A DNA stretch of 64,000 nucleotides from Symbiodinium natans (GCA_905221605.1 CAJNDS010001269.1:387501-451500); one strand, 5' to 3'. Positions 1 to 10,184 are shown, numbered from the stretch's first letter. Translations and numbers: made by a program. The notes: generated by a model not told the origin, from the letters alone.

Positions 1-271
1 ACCTGTCCTCGCATTCCCTACAGCAAGCCTCACCAATGATGATTACGTCTCTATGCCTGCCAGATCCCTTTTGCTGAGCCCCTCGCCCCCAACTCTAATC
101 CGCACCCAGCGGCGTGAGCCCGTACATTCCATGCCACTTCGGCTCATCGGAGAAGACTTGCATGCAAACGCTCCAACACTCCGTGATGGCCTAGTCAGGG
201 GATCCACTACATCACAACACCCCCTCGCCGCTGCACTCTTATGCTGTTGCGTGATTAAGGCTCGTGGAGGG
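1..271 (+). CDS. Candidate internal exon, open from the window edge
   Basis: The frame that includes the ATG at 53 is open from base 2 to a GGG-TAA at about 271. That TAA is part of a good donor (GGAGG|GTAAATAAG), so the stop may be intronic. The peptide is mixed and hydrophilic, with a hydrophobic cysteine-rich end (LAAALLCCCVIKARG). No family is recognised. The opposite strand is also open here for about 94 codons, so strand is not certain. The 5' part lies outside the window. If real, it is a plus-strand exon running into an intron that contains the G-rich stretch at about 425-500. Confidence 0.35.
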
Positions 272-1244
272 TAAATAAGCTTACTTGAAAAGCTACCACC
301 GAAGCCAGTGCACCTCGAGGCCCCCATAAAATCCTATAAAAGTCCAGATAGAAGGAGGAAAGCATGCTCCTCCTACAAAACCCGAAGTCGAATGCCTGGA
401 GTTGTCGTTTCGGGTGGGATTCTTTTTGCCGGGGGAGGGAGGGAAGGGGGGGAGGGGGGGGTTGGGTTGGGGCTGAGGGTGGGTGGGTGCAAGTTTCTGC
501 CTTGGGGGAGTGTGGCTTTCGGGTGGCTACAAGCGCCGGGCTATTATACCCCCACCTTGAAAAGGCCCTTTATCGGGTTGATTATGGGGATTATATGGCC
601 TAAGAGCCCATCATGGTTCTGTGAACTGGAGGCTTGGAGCGTGCATTAATAAACTTCGTCAAGAGCTGGTCAGGCTCGGAAGAAAACTGACACTTCAGTG
701 CCATATGGGCATGTCCCCTGGAACCACAAAAAAACCAACACCTATTGCCCTGAACAACCCTAAACCCTAAACCCTAAACCCTAAACTCCAATCACGTTCG
801 GTGCTCCTGAGCCTTGGAAACCACACGCTTTGAATGCCCGCCCCGCTCGGACTTCGACTTGCCCCCTACTCCGAAACCTGCGCCCTGCACTTCGTACAGC
901 CTAGACACCCTAGACAAGCAAAAGCCAGTAATTCGTGTCAACCCTAAAGCCCATTCTAAACCCTAAACCCTAAACCCTAAACCCTAAACCCTAAACCCTA
1001 AACCCTAAACCCTAAACCCTGAACCCCAAACCCTAAACCCTAAGCCCTCAACATGGAACTCCAAGCCTTAGAATGACCTCCGCGGGCTCAGGGCTTTGGG
1101 AGGGGAGGCTAGGGTCTAGGGTTTAGGGTTTAGGGTTTAGGGTTTAGGGTTTAGGGTTTAGAGTTTAGGGTTTGGGGTTTAGGGTTTAGTGGAGCTTGTT
1201 TCAAGGTCGTAGCGCAGTGGGGTTTTCAGGCGACATTGAAAATT
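272..1244. other. Gene-poor stretch with facing heptamer arrays
   Basis: It holds a G-rich tract at about 425-500 and CCCTAAA arrays at 756-786 and 955-1047. A TTTAGGG array at 1109-1189 faces the second of these. I see no convincing exon in 300-1240; the open frames near 364-649 run through the G tract and are low complexity. Confidence 0.6.
955..1189. repeat. Facing telomere-like heptamer arrays (C-rich then G-rich)
   Basis: CCCTAAA units fill 955-1047 and TTTAGGG units fill 1109-1189, separated by about 60 bases of unique sequence. The two arms are reverse complements, so the segment can fold into a long hairpin. Single variants (CCCCAAA, CCCTAAG, AGAGTTT) interrupt both arms. Confidence 0.9.
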
Positions 1245-1620
1245 CTAGACTACGAACGAAAGCCCTGAAGTTCGAAGCTTGCTGACTTGCATTGCTGGGA
1301 ATGCCTTTCCTAAACCAAGAGAACCCGGACGAAAATGCCAGGTTCTGGGGTCTCACATGCCAGAAGACCTGAACACGTTCCCATGCCGAATTGGTGCAGA
1401 TAGGCACGCGCCTGCGCTGCTGTCTTGATGACTTCCTACCCTTGGGGAACACATGAACCCGAGAATTGGGGTCATATACCCTCTACTATAGCCCCTATTA
1501 TATAAGGCATATGAACCAAAAACCCCTTTTAGGGTTCATTTGGCCTTAAGAACTTCCTCACCTACTTCAACCTGTTTCCAGGAATCCTGCAGCTTCGGTT
1601 CCGTGCTTAGGCTTCTCGCA
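1245..1620 (-). CDS. Candidate 3' end of a minus-strand gene, three small exons
   Basis: The proposed exons are about 1620-1572, 1435-1369 and 1309-1245. Donors are CAG|GTTGAA at 1571 and CAG|GTCTTC at 1368; acceptors are GGTAG|G (before 1435) and CTCTTGGTTTAG|G (before 1309). In one phase the joined peptide includes EVIKTAAQARAYLHQFG and ends ...GLSFVV-stop at 1245, and the frame stays open across both joins. A second phase is also open through the same exons, ending ...TALRP-stop at 1201, so the frame is not proven. Introns would be 59 and 136 bases; the longer one holds an inverted-repeat element. No family is recognised. Confidence 0.35.
1450..1543 (-). mobile_element. Short inverted-repeat element filling an intron
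   Basis: The left end reads ACATGAACCC and the right end AGGGTTCATTTGG, its reverse complement with slips, around an AT-rich core. It sits inside the proposed 136-base intron of the neighbouring minus-strand model. One copy only; no other member was found in the window. Confidence 0.45.
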
Positions 1621-1634
1621 GAGAAGGGCAAAAC

Positions 1635-2038
1635 ATGTTCGTTGGATCTCTTGTGAACACAAAATTGGCCAGTTCGTCCGAAACCTTCACCCAAGAAAAA
1701 CAAAAACCACACGAACATACCATGCTTGCCCTACTGAAATACTGCTGGCGCAATGGCGCCGCAAGCAGAATGGCTTTGCCACTTGCTTGCCACAGGTATG
1801 TGAGCAGATGCAGCTCTAGGCTGCCCAGTAACCAAGGCTCAAAAAGGGTGCCCTTTTTTGCCTAAAGGGGTTTATAAGGGAACCTACACCCCCAAAAAAG
1901 GGAATAAGGGTCCTACCGGGCATCCTGACTGCGAGAAGCCATGAGTCGAAGAGGCACCAGGAGCAGTCAAGAGCAGCGTCTTCGGGCAGCTTCAGGGAGC
2001 GGGGGGGACAACCGCAAAACAAGACCTCATCTCTTTAA
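1635..2038 (+). CDS. Candidate plus-strand exon pair around a family A element
   Basis: An open frame from the ATG at 1635 reaches a strong donor at 1795 (CCACAG|GTATGTGAG). After a 140-base intron, an acceptor at 1935 (ACTGCGAG|A) gives a phase-matched serine/glutamine-rich tail ending in TAA at 2036-2038. The intron contains a complete family A element (1818-1926). The minus strand is also open just upstream, so only one of the two models may be right. No family is recognised. Confidence 0.3.
1818..1926 (+). mobile_element. Family A inverted-repeat element (introner-like)
   Basis: The ends are AGGCTGCCCAGTA and its near complement in CCTACCGGGCATCCT. The core motif is shared with copies at 23087, 24277, 27823, 49457 and 63506: AAAAAGGGTGCCCTTTTTT, then a TTTATAAGGGAACCT block and GGGAATAAGGGT. 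No coding capacity. The left end GCTGCCCAGTAACC could be a GC-type donor. Confidence 0.75.
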
Positions 2039-2099
2039 GTCATGACGGTTAGGGAAAATGCTCTAGCTGTGGGCATGCAAGGCCCACTCATTGCAAGGG

Positions 2100-2175
2100 G
2101 GGTTTAGGGTCGGTTTAGGGTTTAGGGTTTAGGGTTTAGGGTTTAGGGTTTAGGGTTTAGGGTTTAGGGCCTAGG
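2100..2175. repeat. TTTAGGG heptamer array
   Basis: About ten units in the G-rich orientation with one CGG and one GCC slip at the edges. A short unique segment follows with more scattered heptamer fragments. Confidence 0.9.
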
Positions 2176-2176
2176 G

Positions 2177-3338
2177 AAAAAACGCTGGTGTTTTTTGCAA
2201 CCGTGTAGGGTTCAGGATTCAGGGTTGCAGGGTATGTGGGGATGAATGGTTTTAGGGCCCTGGTGGCTCGGACCGGCTATTTACCAAAAATGAGGCTCCA
2301 TCAGAGTCGACTCATCTGTTTCCCTCCCCGTCCTCTGGCTTGAACCCCTACCACGCCGTTCTTCCGTGCTGCGTAAGACAGGAGATTGCTTGCTTCGCAG
2401 CCCTTGACCCTGAACACGTCTGCATGAGCTTAGGGCATGTGGGTTAAAGGCTCGAGAACATGTTTGTGACAGGGTCTTTCGGGTGCAGCGAACAGAGACG
2501 CGAAAGTGTAGTCGTGTCTTGGTGCGCGGAGCCTCCAGGGAATCCTGCAGACAGGGTGTTTCTATTCAGGACTGGGGGCCACCTTCGGGTGAAAGGTGTT
2601 TGGCGTTAGGCCTTGGGCTTAACCGCTTAGCCTTCCCAGGTAGCTTTGGAGGGTGCTCCTAGGTCCTTCATTTTCCTTCCGCCACGACTAAGCTCCTTGG
2701 AAGTTTGGGCATATCAGCCGCATTTCCCTTTTGTGGGCTTATAGAGTTGCCAACGTCTAGATCCTTTTAAACCCTCGAACTTAGAACGCTGTCGAGAGCA
2801 CGTCATGTATTCCCGACGCCATCATATGACCCTCACACCACAACAAGAACACATCAAACACAAAAGCATCTTGGTGTGCACAATAGGGGCCTGCAATGCG
2901 TCTTACTTTCTTTAACAAAGGCACATAAAGGCACCAACAGTTGAGGCACGTTTCCTGTTATTGAGGGTAGATAGGTTACTCTAGGTGCTGCAGGAGAAAA
3001 ACGGGCAAGCCAGCAGGGAACCCCCCAAGCCCAACGCCTACGTCACGCGCGAGAGAACGCCGACAAATCCGGACAGAATTCCGCCGACCATCACGAAATT
3101 CTTCATGAGTTTCCTTGGCTCAGGGCTTATTGTGTTCTTAGCCTTGGAGCCCCTTGCAGACTCATGGCTTCAAATTGACAGAAAATCCGAAAGCCATAAC
3201 GTGGGGCCTCACTCGGTGCGCCCCCATGTATGAAGACGACAAGTTCCGGACTTAATGCCACATGGAGCGGAAATGTCCCTCAAGAAAGAGAGAGAGAGAT
3301 ATATATATATAGATACATATGCATATGTACATTCTATG

Positions 3339-3369
<31 letters not shown>

Positions 3370-3860
3370 GAAATACCCGAAACCCTAAACCCCAACCTCT
3401 TGATTTCGAGGCCAGACCTCCAAGTCTCGTAGCCAGGTCACCATCCCCGCAGTCAAGCCTAAAATCCCGAGCCGAAAGCAAGGGTTCCCTTTGAAACAGG
3501 GTTTAGGGTTTAGGGTTTAGGGTCTAGGGTTTAGGGTTTAGGGTTTATGGCTTATGCACCTCGGGCAACCTTGCACCTTCGAACAAAAAATCAAGGTCTA
3601 GGGTTTTACCGGTGGTTGAAATAGACTTCCCCTGCCCTTAAGGGTAGAAAGGCCATTCTAGGCACTCATGACAAAGAGCCGCTAAAGAATTGGGTATTGT
3701 GTCGTTGCACGTTGAGGGTGGGGGGAGGGGGGGGGGGCTGGTGGGGAGTGGGGTGGACGGGTGGGTTGGGGGCGGGGGTGGTGGGGCGAAGGATGTGTGT
3801 GTGGGGTCATAACCTGCATCCTTTAGCTGCCCTGCGAAATCACTGCTCGGATGCTCCGAG
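2177..3860. other. No recognisable gene; microsatellite and G-rich tract
   Basis: It contains a TA/TATG microsatellite (3294-3369), a TTTAGGG array (3499-3547) and a G-rich run (3718-3785). Open frames at 2985-3233 and 3209-3494 pass through the TA repeat or lack splice support. I see no feature I can name between 2200 and 2980. Confidence 0.5.
3294..3369. repeat. TA-rich microsatellite
   Basis: Two blocks of TA dinucleotides around ACATATGCATATG-type spacers, preceded by a GA run. Similar TA tracts lie at 15511-15567, 20294-20340, 37720-37742, 54589-54606 and 55131-55158. Confidence 0.9.
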
Positions 3861-3867
3861 CCAGGGT

Positions 3868-3913
3868 TCAGCGGCTGGGGTTCTTCGAGGGCATGCGCTT
3901 GGAGCTGATGGTT
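3868..3913 (-). CDS. Candidate last exon of paralogue copy 2
   Basis: Acceptor ATAACTCCAG| precedes 15 codons ending in TGA at 3868-3870, with peptide TISSKRMPSKNPSR. It is basic, like a short cytosolic tail. It lies directly downstream of the exon at 3995-4091 on the same strand. A second good acceptor (TTCCCACAG at about 3961) opens only short frames. Phase to the upstream exon was not confirmed. Confidence 0.3.
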
Positions 3914-3994
3914 CTGGAGTTATGGGTGTTCAACGGTTAGTGGTGTCTTTGGGGCTGTGGGAAGATCCGCCCAAGTGTATCACAAACACCTAAC

Positions 3995-4091
3995 AGCATC
4001 CCAGCGGCTCTCGCGTGAGTGTTATGTCTTTGACGGAGAAGCCGGCAGCACTGTCTGTGATGAACCGGACGAGATATGTGCGGTCATGGTC
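3995..4091 (-). CDS. Paralogue exon B, copy 2 (FITDSAAGFSVKD motif)
   Basis: On the minus strand, after acceptor CTCTGCAG|, the frame reads through VRFITDSAAGFSVKD then LTRE, up to a donor GTTAGG at 3994. The exon at 48328-48432 encodes VHFITNSSAGFFVKD then LTRE. The proteins match at most positions while many codons differ at the third base, which indicates selection on the protein. Function is unknown; I do not recognise the family. It lies about 1 kb downstream of paralogue exon C (5065-5152), as in the other copy. The plus-strand open frame here is a shadow. Confidence 0.65.
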
Positions 4092-4821
4092 CTGCAGAGT
4101 TTCCCCAACAAGTCATACGTAAACCTGAAACAACCTAATTAAAGACCCTGTAGCAAGAAGAAGAAGAACAGTTGGTAGAGCTAACGATGCTCCACGACCT
4201 TATCATAGTAACATGTAGTTAAGGGACTTGTGACCGATCAAGGCCCGAAAAACATTATGAATCTTGGGGCCAGTTGACTGTAGGAGAGTGCATTTCATGT
4301 GGCTCTTCTTCAGGTGGACTTGTCGCAAAACTTCAACCCAACCAACAAGGGTCAAGGACCCGGTCACATATCACCTGAACCTCAACCCTACACTACACGC
4401 TCTGACTGAGAGGTTACATCTGGTTGTACGTGGCCTTTTGGGCTGTAGAAGTTGTAGGGAGTGGCAGTTTCAAGTGCGCAGCGACCCCCTACAGGCTAAA
4501 TGAGCCGGTGGCAAAGCCTTTGGGTATGCAAGGGGCGTCTGATACCCAAAGATGCTTAAAGGTTACATACTTAGTATCTAGGCCCCAGAGGATCACAAGA
4601 CAGCTCGACCATCCGCTGCAGACCAAATCTCTGCTACCATGATTGACGAGTTTTGACTGCGGTTTCTGTCGTAGCAGGCATGTCCCAGCAGTCTTTCTGA
4701 CACCCTAAACCCTAAACCCGTTCGGTTCAGGGTCTTCAGGGCAGACAACCTCAAGAACCACAAACATCAGGAACCCCGCAACAAACACAAAACCACAAAA
4801 ACACAAAAACACACAAACACA

Positions 4822-4862
<41 letters not shown>

Positions 4863-5064
4863 AGTCTCTCTCTCTCTCTCTCTCTCTCTCACAGAGACAT
4901 ATCAATCCAAACTCAGGGGCTCTCTCGTACTAAAGGTCTAGTTTAGGGTTTGAATGACCTCGTACCTTAAATTAGGGTAAAAATGCCAATGCTTAAGGTA
5001 CTAGAGGCTACTACTAGAGGCTACTACAGTTGGGGTACAGCATCTTAAGCCTGTCTGTGCAAAC
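4092..5064. other. Intron or intergenic sequence between paralogue exons C and B (copy 2)
   Basis: It contains an AAG run near 4155, a CA then CT microsatellite (4803-4891) and a few isolated heptamers. Plus-strand frames at 4264-4503 and 4424-4642 have no splice support. The matching interval in copy 1 (48433-49633) carries a family C element and a family A remnant instead. Confidence 0.5.
4803..4891. repeat. CA then CT compound microsatellite
   Basis: AAACACAC-type units grade into pure CA (to about 4857) and then CT (4864-4891). The low-complexity open frame on the minus strand is a product of the repeat. Confidence 0.95.
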
Positions 5065-5152
5065 TGGAAGCGCCATGCAGCCAAGTGGCTATGGGGTCTT
5101 CGTCCGGCGAGGGGATTTGGTTTACGAATGCTGGAATCGCACGGCACTTCTC
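5065..5152 (-). CDS. Paralogue exon C, copy 2 (IPAFVNQIPSPD motif)
   Basis: A strong acceptor (TCGGGCATTCCCAG|) precedes EKCRAIPAFVNQIPSPDEDP and then ATWL on the minus strand. The exon at 49634-49713 encodes KCRQIPAFVNQIPSPDPVD then TWL, with different third bases at most shared codons. That is strong evidence for coding. The proposed donor is CCA|GTTTGC at 5064. The exon starts in phase 0, which fits exon 5429-5521 upstream. Role unknown. Confidence 0.7.
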
Positions 5153-5428
5153 CTGGGAATGCCCGAGAAAGATGCACGGACGTGGCATCAGAGCCCCCTT
5201 TTGCCTTGGAGCATCGACACCTGTCACTGACCCGAAAGCCAAACCCTAAACTCTAACTGCTGTTACTGGACCACCATGTGTCTCGAGGTTGCTTCGGAAT
5301 TCTTTGTAAGGTTCTAAGCTATCCCAAGAGTCATCTTAATCCTAACATTAAAAAGGGGTAGATATGCCAATGTTGCAGGTGTGGCTGCCAAGGTTACTCC
5401 AGGTATAGCGAAGCCCTACACGCTACAC
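5153..5428 (-). other. Proposed intron between two exons of paralogue copy 2
   Basis: Starts at a GTGTAG donor and ends at TTCCCAG. It contains a degenerate short repeat related to segments near 26640 and 51600 (AAGTTACTCCAGGT-like end). No open frame of note. Confidence 0.4.
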
Positions 5429-5521
5429 CCGCCAGAGGAAGACAGGCAAAACGCCGCCCACAAACAGCCTCTCTGAAGCCGGCCGCAGCCTCCGAACTTT
5501 GCTCCAAACATCCCTGAACAT
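5429..5521 (-). CDS. Candidate exon upstream of exon C, copy 2
   Basis: Thirty-one codons in phase 0 at both ends, between acceptor GCGATGAG| and donor GCGG|GTGTAG. The peptide has a basic stretch (WSKVRRLRPASERL) followed by a hydrophobic one (FVGGVLPVFLW), like the start of a membrane segment. It joins in frame to the exon at 5065-5152. A small exon near 49863-49891 reading GSHVKRMRL could be the copy 1 equivalent, but the likeness is weak. Confidence 0.45.
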
Positions 5522-7250
5522 CTCATCGCAGGGTCTCGGGTTTAGGGTTTAGGGTGAAGTGCAACGTTGCTCCCGTCATGAGCCAAAGAAATACTGAGTG
5601 TAGGGCACTTTCTCTTGCGACCCAGGTTCGGTCAGTGCTGCACCATGCCAGCAGACCTAAGAAGTTTGCTGGTTCAGGGGTTTAGGGTCAAGGGTGTCGG
5701 GTTCAAGCTGAGGGGACCAGAGGATCCACCACCTAAGCCCTAAGCCCTAAACTGAGGTTTAGGGTGCAGGGCTCTGGGTCTAGGGTCGCCAAGGCATGAA
5801 GTTGGAGCCACCCTCATAAACCCCCTAAGCTGATAACCCCATGCCGCAAGCGGAGTAGCTCGAGGCCACAGGTCGGTAATCCTGCCAGTCTACATCCCTG
5901 AATCCACATTTTAATCACTTCCACCGAGCAGGTGCTCACTAGATCGAGAAACACCCCCTAAACCCATACCGGACTGAAGCAACCGACAATTGCCCATCGC
6001 CCCCAACATTGATGGTTATAGTAGTAGCGTCCATTTCAAAGGGCACTTCTGGGCCTAAAAGCAAGTTGCAAGATTGGAAACAGAGAGAGAGAGAGAGAGA
6101 GAGTTTGCCTGAGGCACCCGGCACGCAGGTTCAGCAGGAATAGCAGCAGAAGCGGTACAGAGGACACACCTCAGCATGGCAGATCCTAAGCCCTGAACAA
6201 ACCTAAACCCTAAACCCTAAACCCTAAACCTGTCCTTGGAGCATTGATGAATACTTTTGCTGCTTCTTGAAGGAACAACAACCTTAAACCCTAAAGCCTA
6301 AACTGCCCTAAACCTTTTTTGGCAAGTTTGGGGTAGAGTGGGGGTTAGGACGACATGGTCCAGGTCCACGTTGTGCCCAGAGCGAGAGCCTGTCTTGAAT
6401 GAGACAAAGCCCTGAACTAGTCGTACTTGCCAGCTAAGACTTCCACACGGATCATTCTGCTTAGTTCTTATGATGCATATACGGGGCTTGTGGGGCTGGT
6501 TAGGGTTCAGGCTTTGAAAGGTTTAGGGTCTGAGGTTTAAGGGCCTGTATTGATAACTATCTGGGCTCCTGGGCCTTATCTGGGCTGCGTGGGTTTGGTT
6601 CTTACTTCTTTGATTCGAGAGCCTCGGAACCACGTTCAAGGATCGGAGCCTTTGTATACTATGATCTTTAAAATGTTCTACTGATAAGCTGGATCTTCAT
6701 CTATGGCTCGGGCCGTAACTCGAAACCCCAAACCCGCCACTGATACAGCTTAACCCTAGACCCTACAAAGCCCGAGAACAGCCTGAACACTTGACAGCTG
6801 AACGCGCAGGCCACCGAATGAATGCCTGGAGGGCCTTTGGAGCCTCACATCCCAACCCCCCCCCCCCCCCCAGAAATTTCAGGGTTGGATATGGGGATTG
6901 AGTTTTATAATTCTTGGTTCAGGTTCAGGGGCTGTAGGATTGGGGTAACATAGTGGGTTTGGGGAACGAGGTTTAGGTTTGCGGGGCGCATGGCTTCATG
7001 AGCCGGGCAACAGTAGTGCTTGCACAAAGGGCTTCCGGCAGAATGCTGCAGCCCGGAAGGTCTGACTGTACCGCAGCTGGTTTGGTGCCATATAACCCCG
7101 AAACCATATTCTTGTCATATTCATCCTAAAAACTCATATCGTGCCATGACGGGTTTAGGCCTGGGGATTATGGTTTATAGACTGTCGCCCAAGTGCTCGC
7201 TAGTTCTTCCCTCAACCCTAAACATCATAGTTGGCAGACAAGAAGCCGCG
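5522..7250. other. No gene assigned; scattered heptamers
   Basis: It holds short heptamer runs (5538-5553, 6201-6229), a GA run (6081-6103) and a poly-C run (about 6856-6870). A minus-strand reading near 5590 (SVFLWLMTGATLHF) looks membrane-like but has no clear donor. The open frames at 5939-6124 and 7020-7259 are unsupported. Confidence 0.4.
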
Positions 7251-7251
7251 G

Positions 7252-7316
7252 AACCCTAAACCCTAAACCCTAAACCCTAAACCCTAAACCCTAAACCCTA
7301 AACCCTAAACCCTAAT
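7252..7316. repeat. CCCTAAA heptamer array
   Basis: Nine near-perfect units, facing an interrupted TTTAGGG array at 7424-7555 about 100 bases away. The second array has TTTATAGGG, TTTTTAGGG and TTTCTAGGG variants. Confidence 0.9.
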
Positions 7317-7652
7317 CCCAACTCATCCTCTGCAGGTCTGGGGTCTTTCCACTGCGGTGAACTGCAGGTGAAAGCCGGACTGGAAGGCCAAGGTCGCCTG
7401 GGAGACCGGATTCCGGGTCTAAACTTAGGGTTTAGGGTTTATAGGGTTTAGGGTTTAGGGTTTAGGGTTTAGTGTTTTTAGGGTTGTTAGGGTTTCTAGG
7501 GTTTTTAGGGTTTAGGGTTTATAAGGTTTAGGGTTTAGGGTTTAGGGTTTATAAGGTGTCGGGAAATAGAATTTGGAGACTGGAGGCAAATGGACATTTG
7601 CATGAAAGCAAAAGAATGCGTGCTGCACACGGCTGATTGCGGGAATTGCTGG

Positions 7653-8300
7653 CTGGTTCTTAGTAGGGAATGAGGGAATGAGGGCCCCATATATGGTTCA
7701 GCGTCGAGCGTCCTGGGCCCCCCCCGCCCCCCATGGTATCCCCCCCCCCCCCAAGCCTACTCTACGGTCCCTAAACCCTAGACCCTAAACCCTAAACCCT
7801 AAACCCTAAACCCTAAACCCCTAAAAACCCTAAACCCTAAACCCTAAACCCTAAAACCTAAACCCTAACCCTAAACCCTAAACCTTAAGTCTTAAACCTT
7901 AAACCCTAAACCCTAAAACCCTGAACCCTAAACCCTAACCCTAAAACCAACCCCCAACCACACCACAGGGGGGGGGGGGATCATCTTAGTACCCCATCCG
8001 CGGGGAAAACCCTAAACCCTAAACCCTAAACCCTAAAACCCTAAACCGTAAACCCTAAACCCTAAACCCTAAAACCCTAAAACCCTACCCTAAACCCTAA
8101 ACCCTAAACCCTAAACCCTAAACCCTAAAACCCTAAAACCAACCCCCAACCACACCACAGGGGGGGGGGGGGGTACCATTGGGGGGGGGGGGGGGGGGGG
8201 GGGTAGGGGGGAGGGGGGGGGGCCCGCCGGGGCTGAATCATATATACCCTTTAAGGGCTTATATAGGGCCCTCATTCCCTCATTCCCTACTAAGAACCAG
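7653..8300. repeat. Large inverted repeat enclosing heptamer arrays
   Basis: Bases 7653-7687 and 8266-8300 are perfect reverse complements over 35 bases (left arm starts CTGGTTCTTAGTAGGG). The match continues with gaps through a CATATATGGTTCAGC / GCTGAATCATATATA segment and then a G/C homopolymer with TACCAT in both arms. The right arm has about 20 extra bases. The roughly 400-base interior is almost all CCCTAAA variants. No coding capacity. Confidence 0.9.
7769..8168. repeat. Duplicated block of CCCTAAA array plus C-rich linker
   Basis: The linker AACCCCCAACCACACCACAG followed by a G run occurs twice: 7941-7968 and 8133-8160 mark the same position in each copy, 192 bases apart. Each copy is preceded by a CCCTAAA array with CCCTAAAA and CCTTAAA variants. 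This is a tandem duplication of array plus linker. Confidence 0.85.
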
Positions 8301-8803
8301 GGGGATTGCTGCTCTTGAAGTAGGGGAAAAAGGGGATCATGTGCAGTTTCCGGATGATAACTCCACATGCCCTCAAGGATCTCCTCCACACATGGGCCTT
8401 ATGGGTTTTACAGTGGGATGTAAGTTTGCTAACTTTAGGTAGGTTACAAGTCCACTAACTATACTACTATTTGCTTGAGAACCCCCAAGCAAGCAAAAGG
8501 CAACAATCCCCTACTACCGTTAGAAGGAAGAACATGTTCATTCTTTTGGGGGGGGGTTCTTTTTCAGCAAATAGGAGTATCGTCAGTATGGTAAGTGGTC
8601 CCTCCTTGCAATCCATGCACAGGATGGGTTTTGGATGGTCTGCTAAACCTAAACCTTAAACCCTAAAACCCTAAACCCTAATGCTGAATTGCTCCGAAGC
8701 TGAATATCGAGGCAAGGCGGCTGTGCTTGCCAAGAAGTAGATGAATCCTCAGCTCAGTCACCAAAGGGTTCTGGGTGTAGAGGGTTAGAGGGTTTAGGGT
8801 TTC
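8301..8803. other. No gene assigned
   Basis: Heptamer remnants at 8644-8682. A short plus-strand frame (8681 on, MLNCSEAEYRGKAAV) and a minus-strand frame over the same bases both look plausible but lack clear splice pairs. Nothing else recognised. Confidence 0.35.
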
Positions 8804-9085
8804 CTACCTATAAGCCGTAAACCGATTGAGTTTAGGGCCTGTCTGCAAAGACACGCAAAACCCCAAATCTATCTCAATCGCCTTTAGGGTGTCACATTGT
8901 CTTAATCCCTGTTCCCCTAGGAAGAAAAAAGGATCCTTTTTGTTTATATATAAGAAAGCCCATAACCCAAAAAGTAAAAAGGATCCCTGACACTGATTTA
9001 GAGGGTGCCACATTGTTATGGTCCCGAAACGGGACAGATAGCTCGATGACTTGGCTGCGCCTCCCCGCTCTCCACAGCGCAACGC
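8804..9085 (-). CDS. Candidate 3' end of a minus-strand gene with a family G intron
   Basis: The upstream exon (about 9085-8994) reads ...SYLSRFGTITMWHPLN and ends within a codon at ATCA|GTGTCAGG. The intron is 8901-8993 (93 bases), ending GGGATTAAG. The downstream exon (8900-8804) continues in phase as QCDTLKAIEIDLGFCV and ends at TAG (8804-8806). The intron coincides with a family G element that has a 95% identical copy acting as a 93-base intron at 57746-57838. No domain is recognised. The 5' end of the first exon is not defined. Confidence 0.45.
   Translation of the reverse strand, partial: ALRCGERGGAAKSSSYLSRFGTITMWHPLNQCQGSFLLFGLWAFLYINKKDPFFFLGEQGLRQCDTLKAIEIDLGFCVSLQTGPKLNRFTAYR
8901..9001 (-). 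mobile_element. Family G element serving as an intron
   Basis: A 101-base element differing at five positions from 57746-57846. Ends: CTTAATCCCTG and CACTGATTTAG, with internal inverted AAAAAGGATCC motifs. It is flanked by a near-identical direct repeat (GGGTGTCACATTGT left, GGGTGCCACATTGT right), like a target duplication. Read on the minus strand it starts GTGTCAGGG and ends ATTAAG. Confidence 0.85.
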
Positions 9086-10184
9086 GGAAACTTCGTGGTT
9101 TCTTATGGTTTAGGGTTTAGGGTTTAGGGTTTGGGGTTTGGGGTTTAGGATTTAGGGTTTAGGGAACTTGGGATTCGGGCTCCCCCTTAAAGGGAGCCTA
9201 CTCGAGTCGGCGAACGAGATGCACAGAGTAAAAGGCACCCGGTCATCTTTAGGGTTTGGGGTTTAGGGTTTTAGGGTTTACGGCTTAGGGTTCATCGCAA
9301 ATCTATAGGGGTACCCTTGGGTTTTGAGGACCCTTTTTGAAGATCCCTAGGGGAATAATATAAGGGAAAAACCTGTCGAGTACATTAAGGGGAACCTTTA
9401 GGGGTACAACTTTAGGGCTACGAGTCTTCATCCCCGGAGCAAACAAAAACAGGGACACGCAGCAAAACTCACAAAAAAAAACCTAACTCCCCAAAGGGTT
9501 TAGGGTTCAGGGGTTTTGCCCTTCCTGCATTGTTGTTATTCACAAAATGTAATATATTTAAAGTTATTTATTGCAATGTTTGTGAAGTGCCTGTGCGGCT
9601 TTGCGTGTTTCTGACTCCGCTTTCTGTGCCCGAATTTGCGCAGCATGGGCTTTCTGACTCCCCCTGCCCTGAATGTTGCTACCCTCAAAGGGTTGTATCG
9701 GGGCGCTAAACCCTAAACCCTACACCCTAAACCCTAAACCCTAAACCCTAAAAACCCAAAACCCTAAAAACGCAAAACCCAAAACCCTAAACCCTAAAGC
9801 CTCGTTCCCTGATTCCCTCTGAAGTCCTATCGTAAGGCAAGGAGACTGCGGCATCTGAGAGCCTTCCTTCCTTGACAAAAAAATCGCTTAGGGCTTAGGC
9901 CCTTAGGGTTGAGGGTTTAAGGGTTTCCGCAGATTCGGAGTCGCAATATCGCAGATCTTAAATCCTGAACTACCCTGAACCCAGGAGACGACCTCGTGAA
10001 CCCTTGAACCTTGAACCCTAGACCCTAGACCCTGGACCCTAGACCCTAAACCCTAAACCCTAAACCCTCAACTCATTGGCCCTAGTGGCCGATGGCCCCA
10101 ACCGCCTGCGCGGCGATGAAACTGCCAGCCTCAGATGCCCAACGCGGGTTTCGGGTGTTTGGGTTTTCAGTTACACTTCCAGGA
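9086..10184. other. Repeat-rich stretch without a supported gene
   Basis: It holds TTTAGGG arrays at 9108-9164 and 9248-9290, CCCTAAA arrays at 9706-9799 and CCCTAGA/CCTTGAA variants at 9996-10070. The segment at 9300-9420 resembles 13170-13280 (GGTACCCTTGGG... then GGAACCATTAGGG-like), suggesting one more dispersed element family. No exon recognised. Confidence 0.5.

Noticed and set aside
1201-1452. Single-exon 83-residue minus-strand protein
   Set aside because: Good donor and acceptor sites inside it suggest a spliced gene instead, although this frame remains an alternative.
8111-8442. Proline- and glycine-rich open frames
   Set aside because: They are translations of C and G runs and stop at the edges of the runs.
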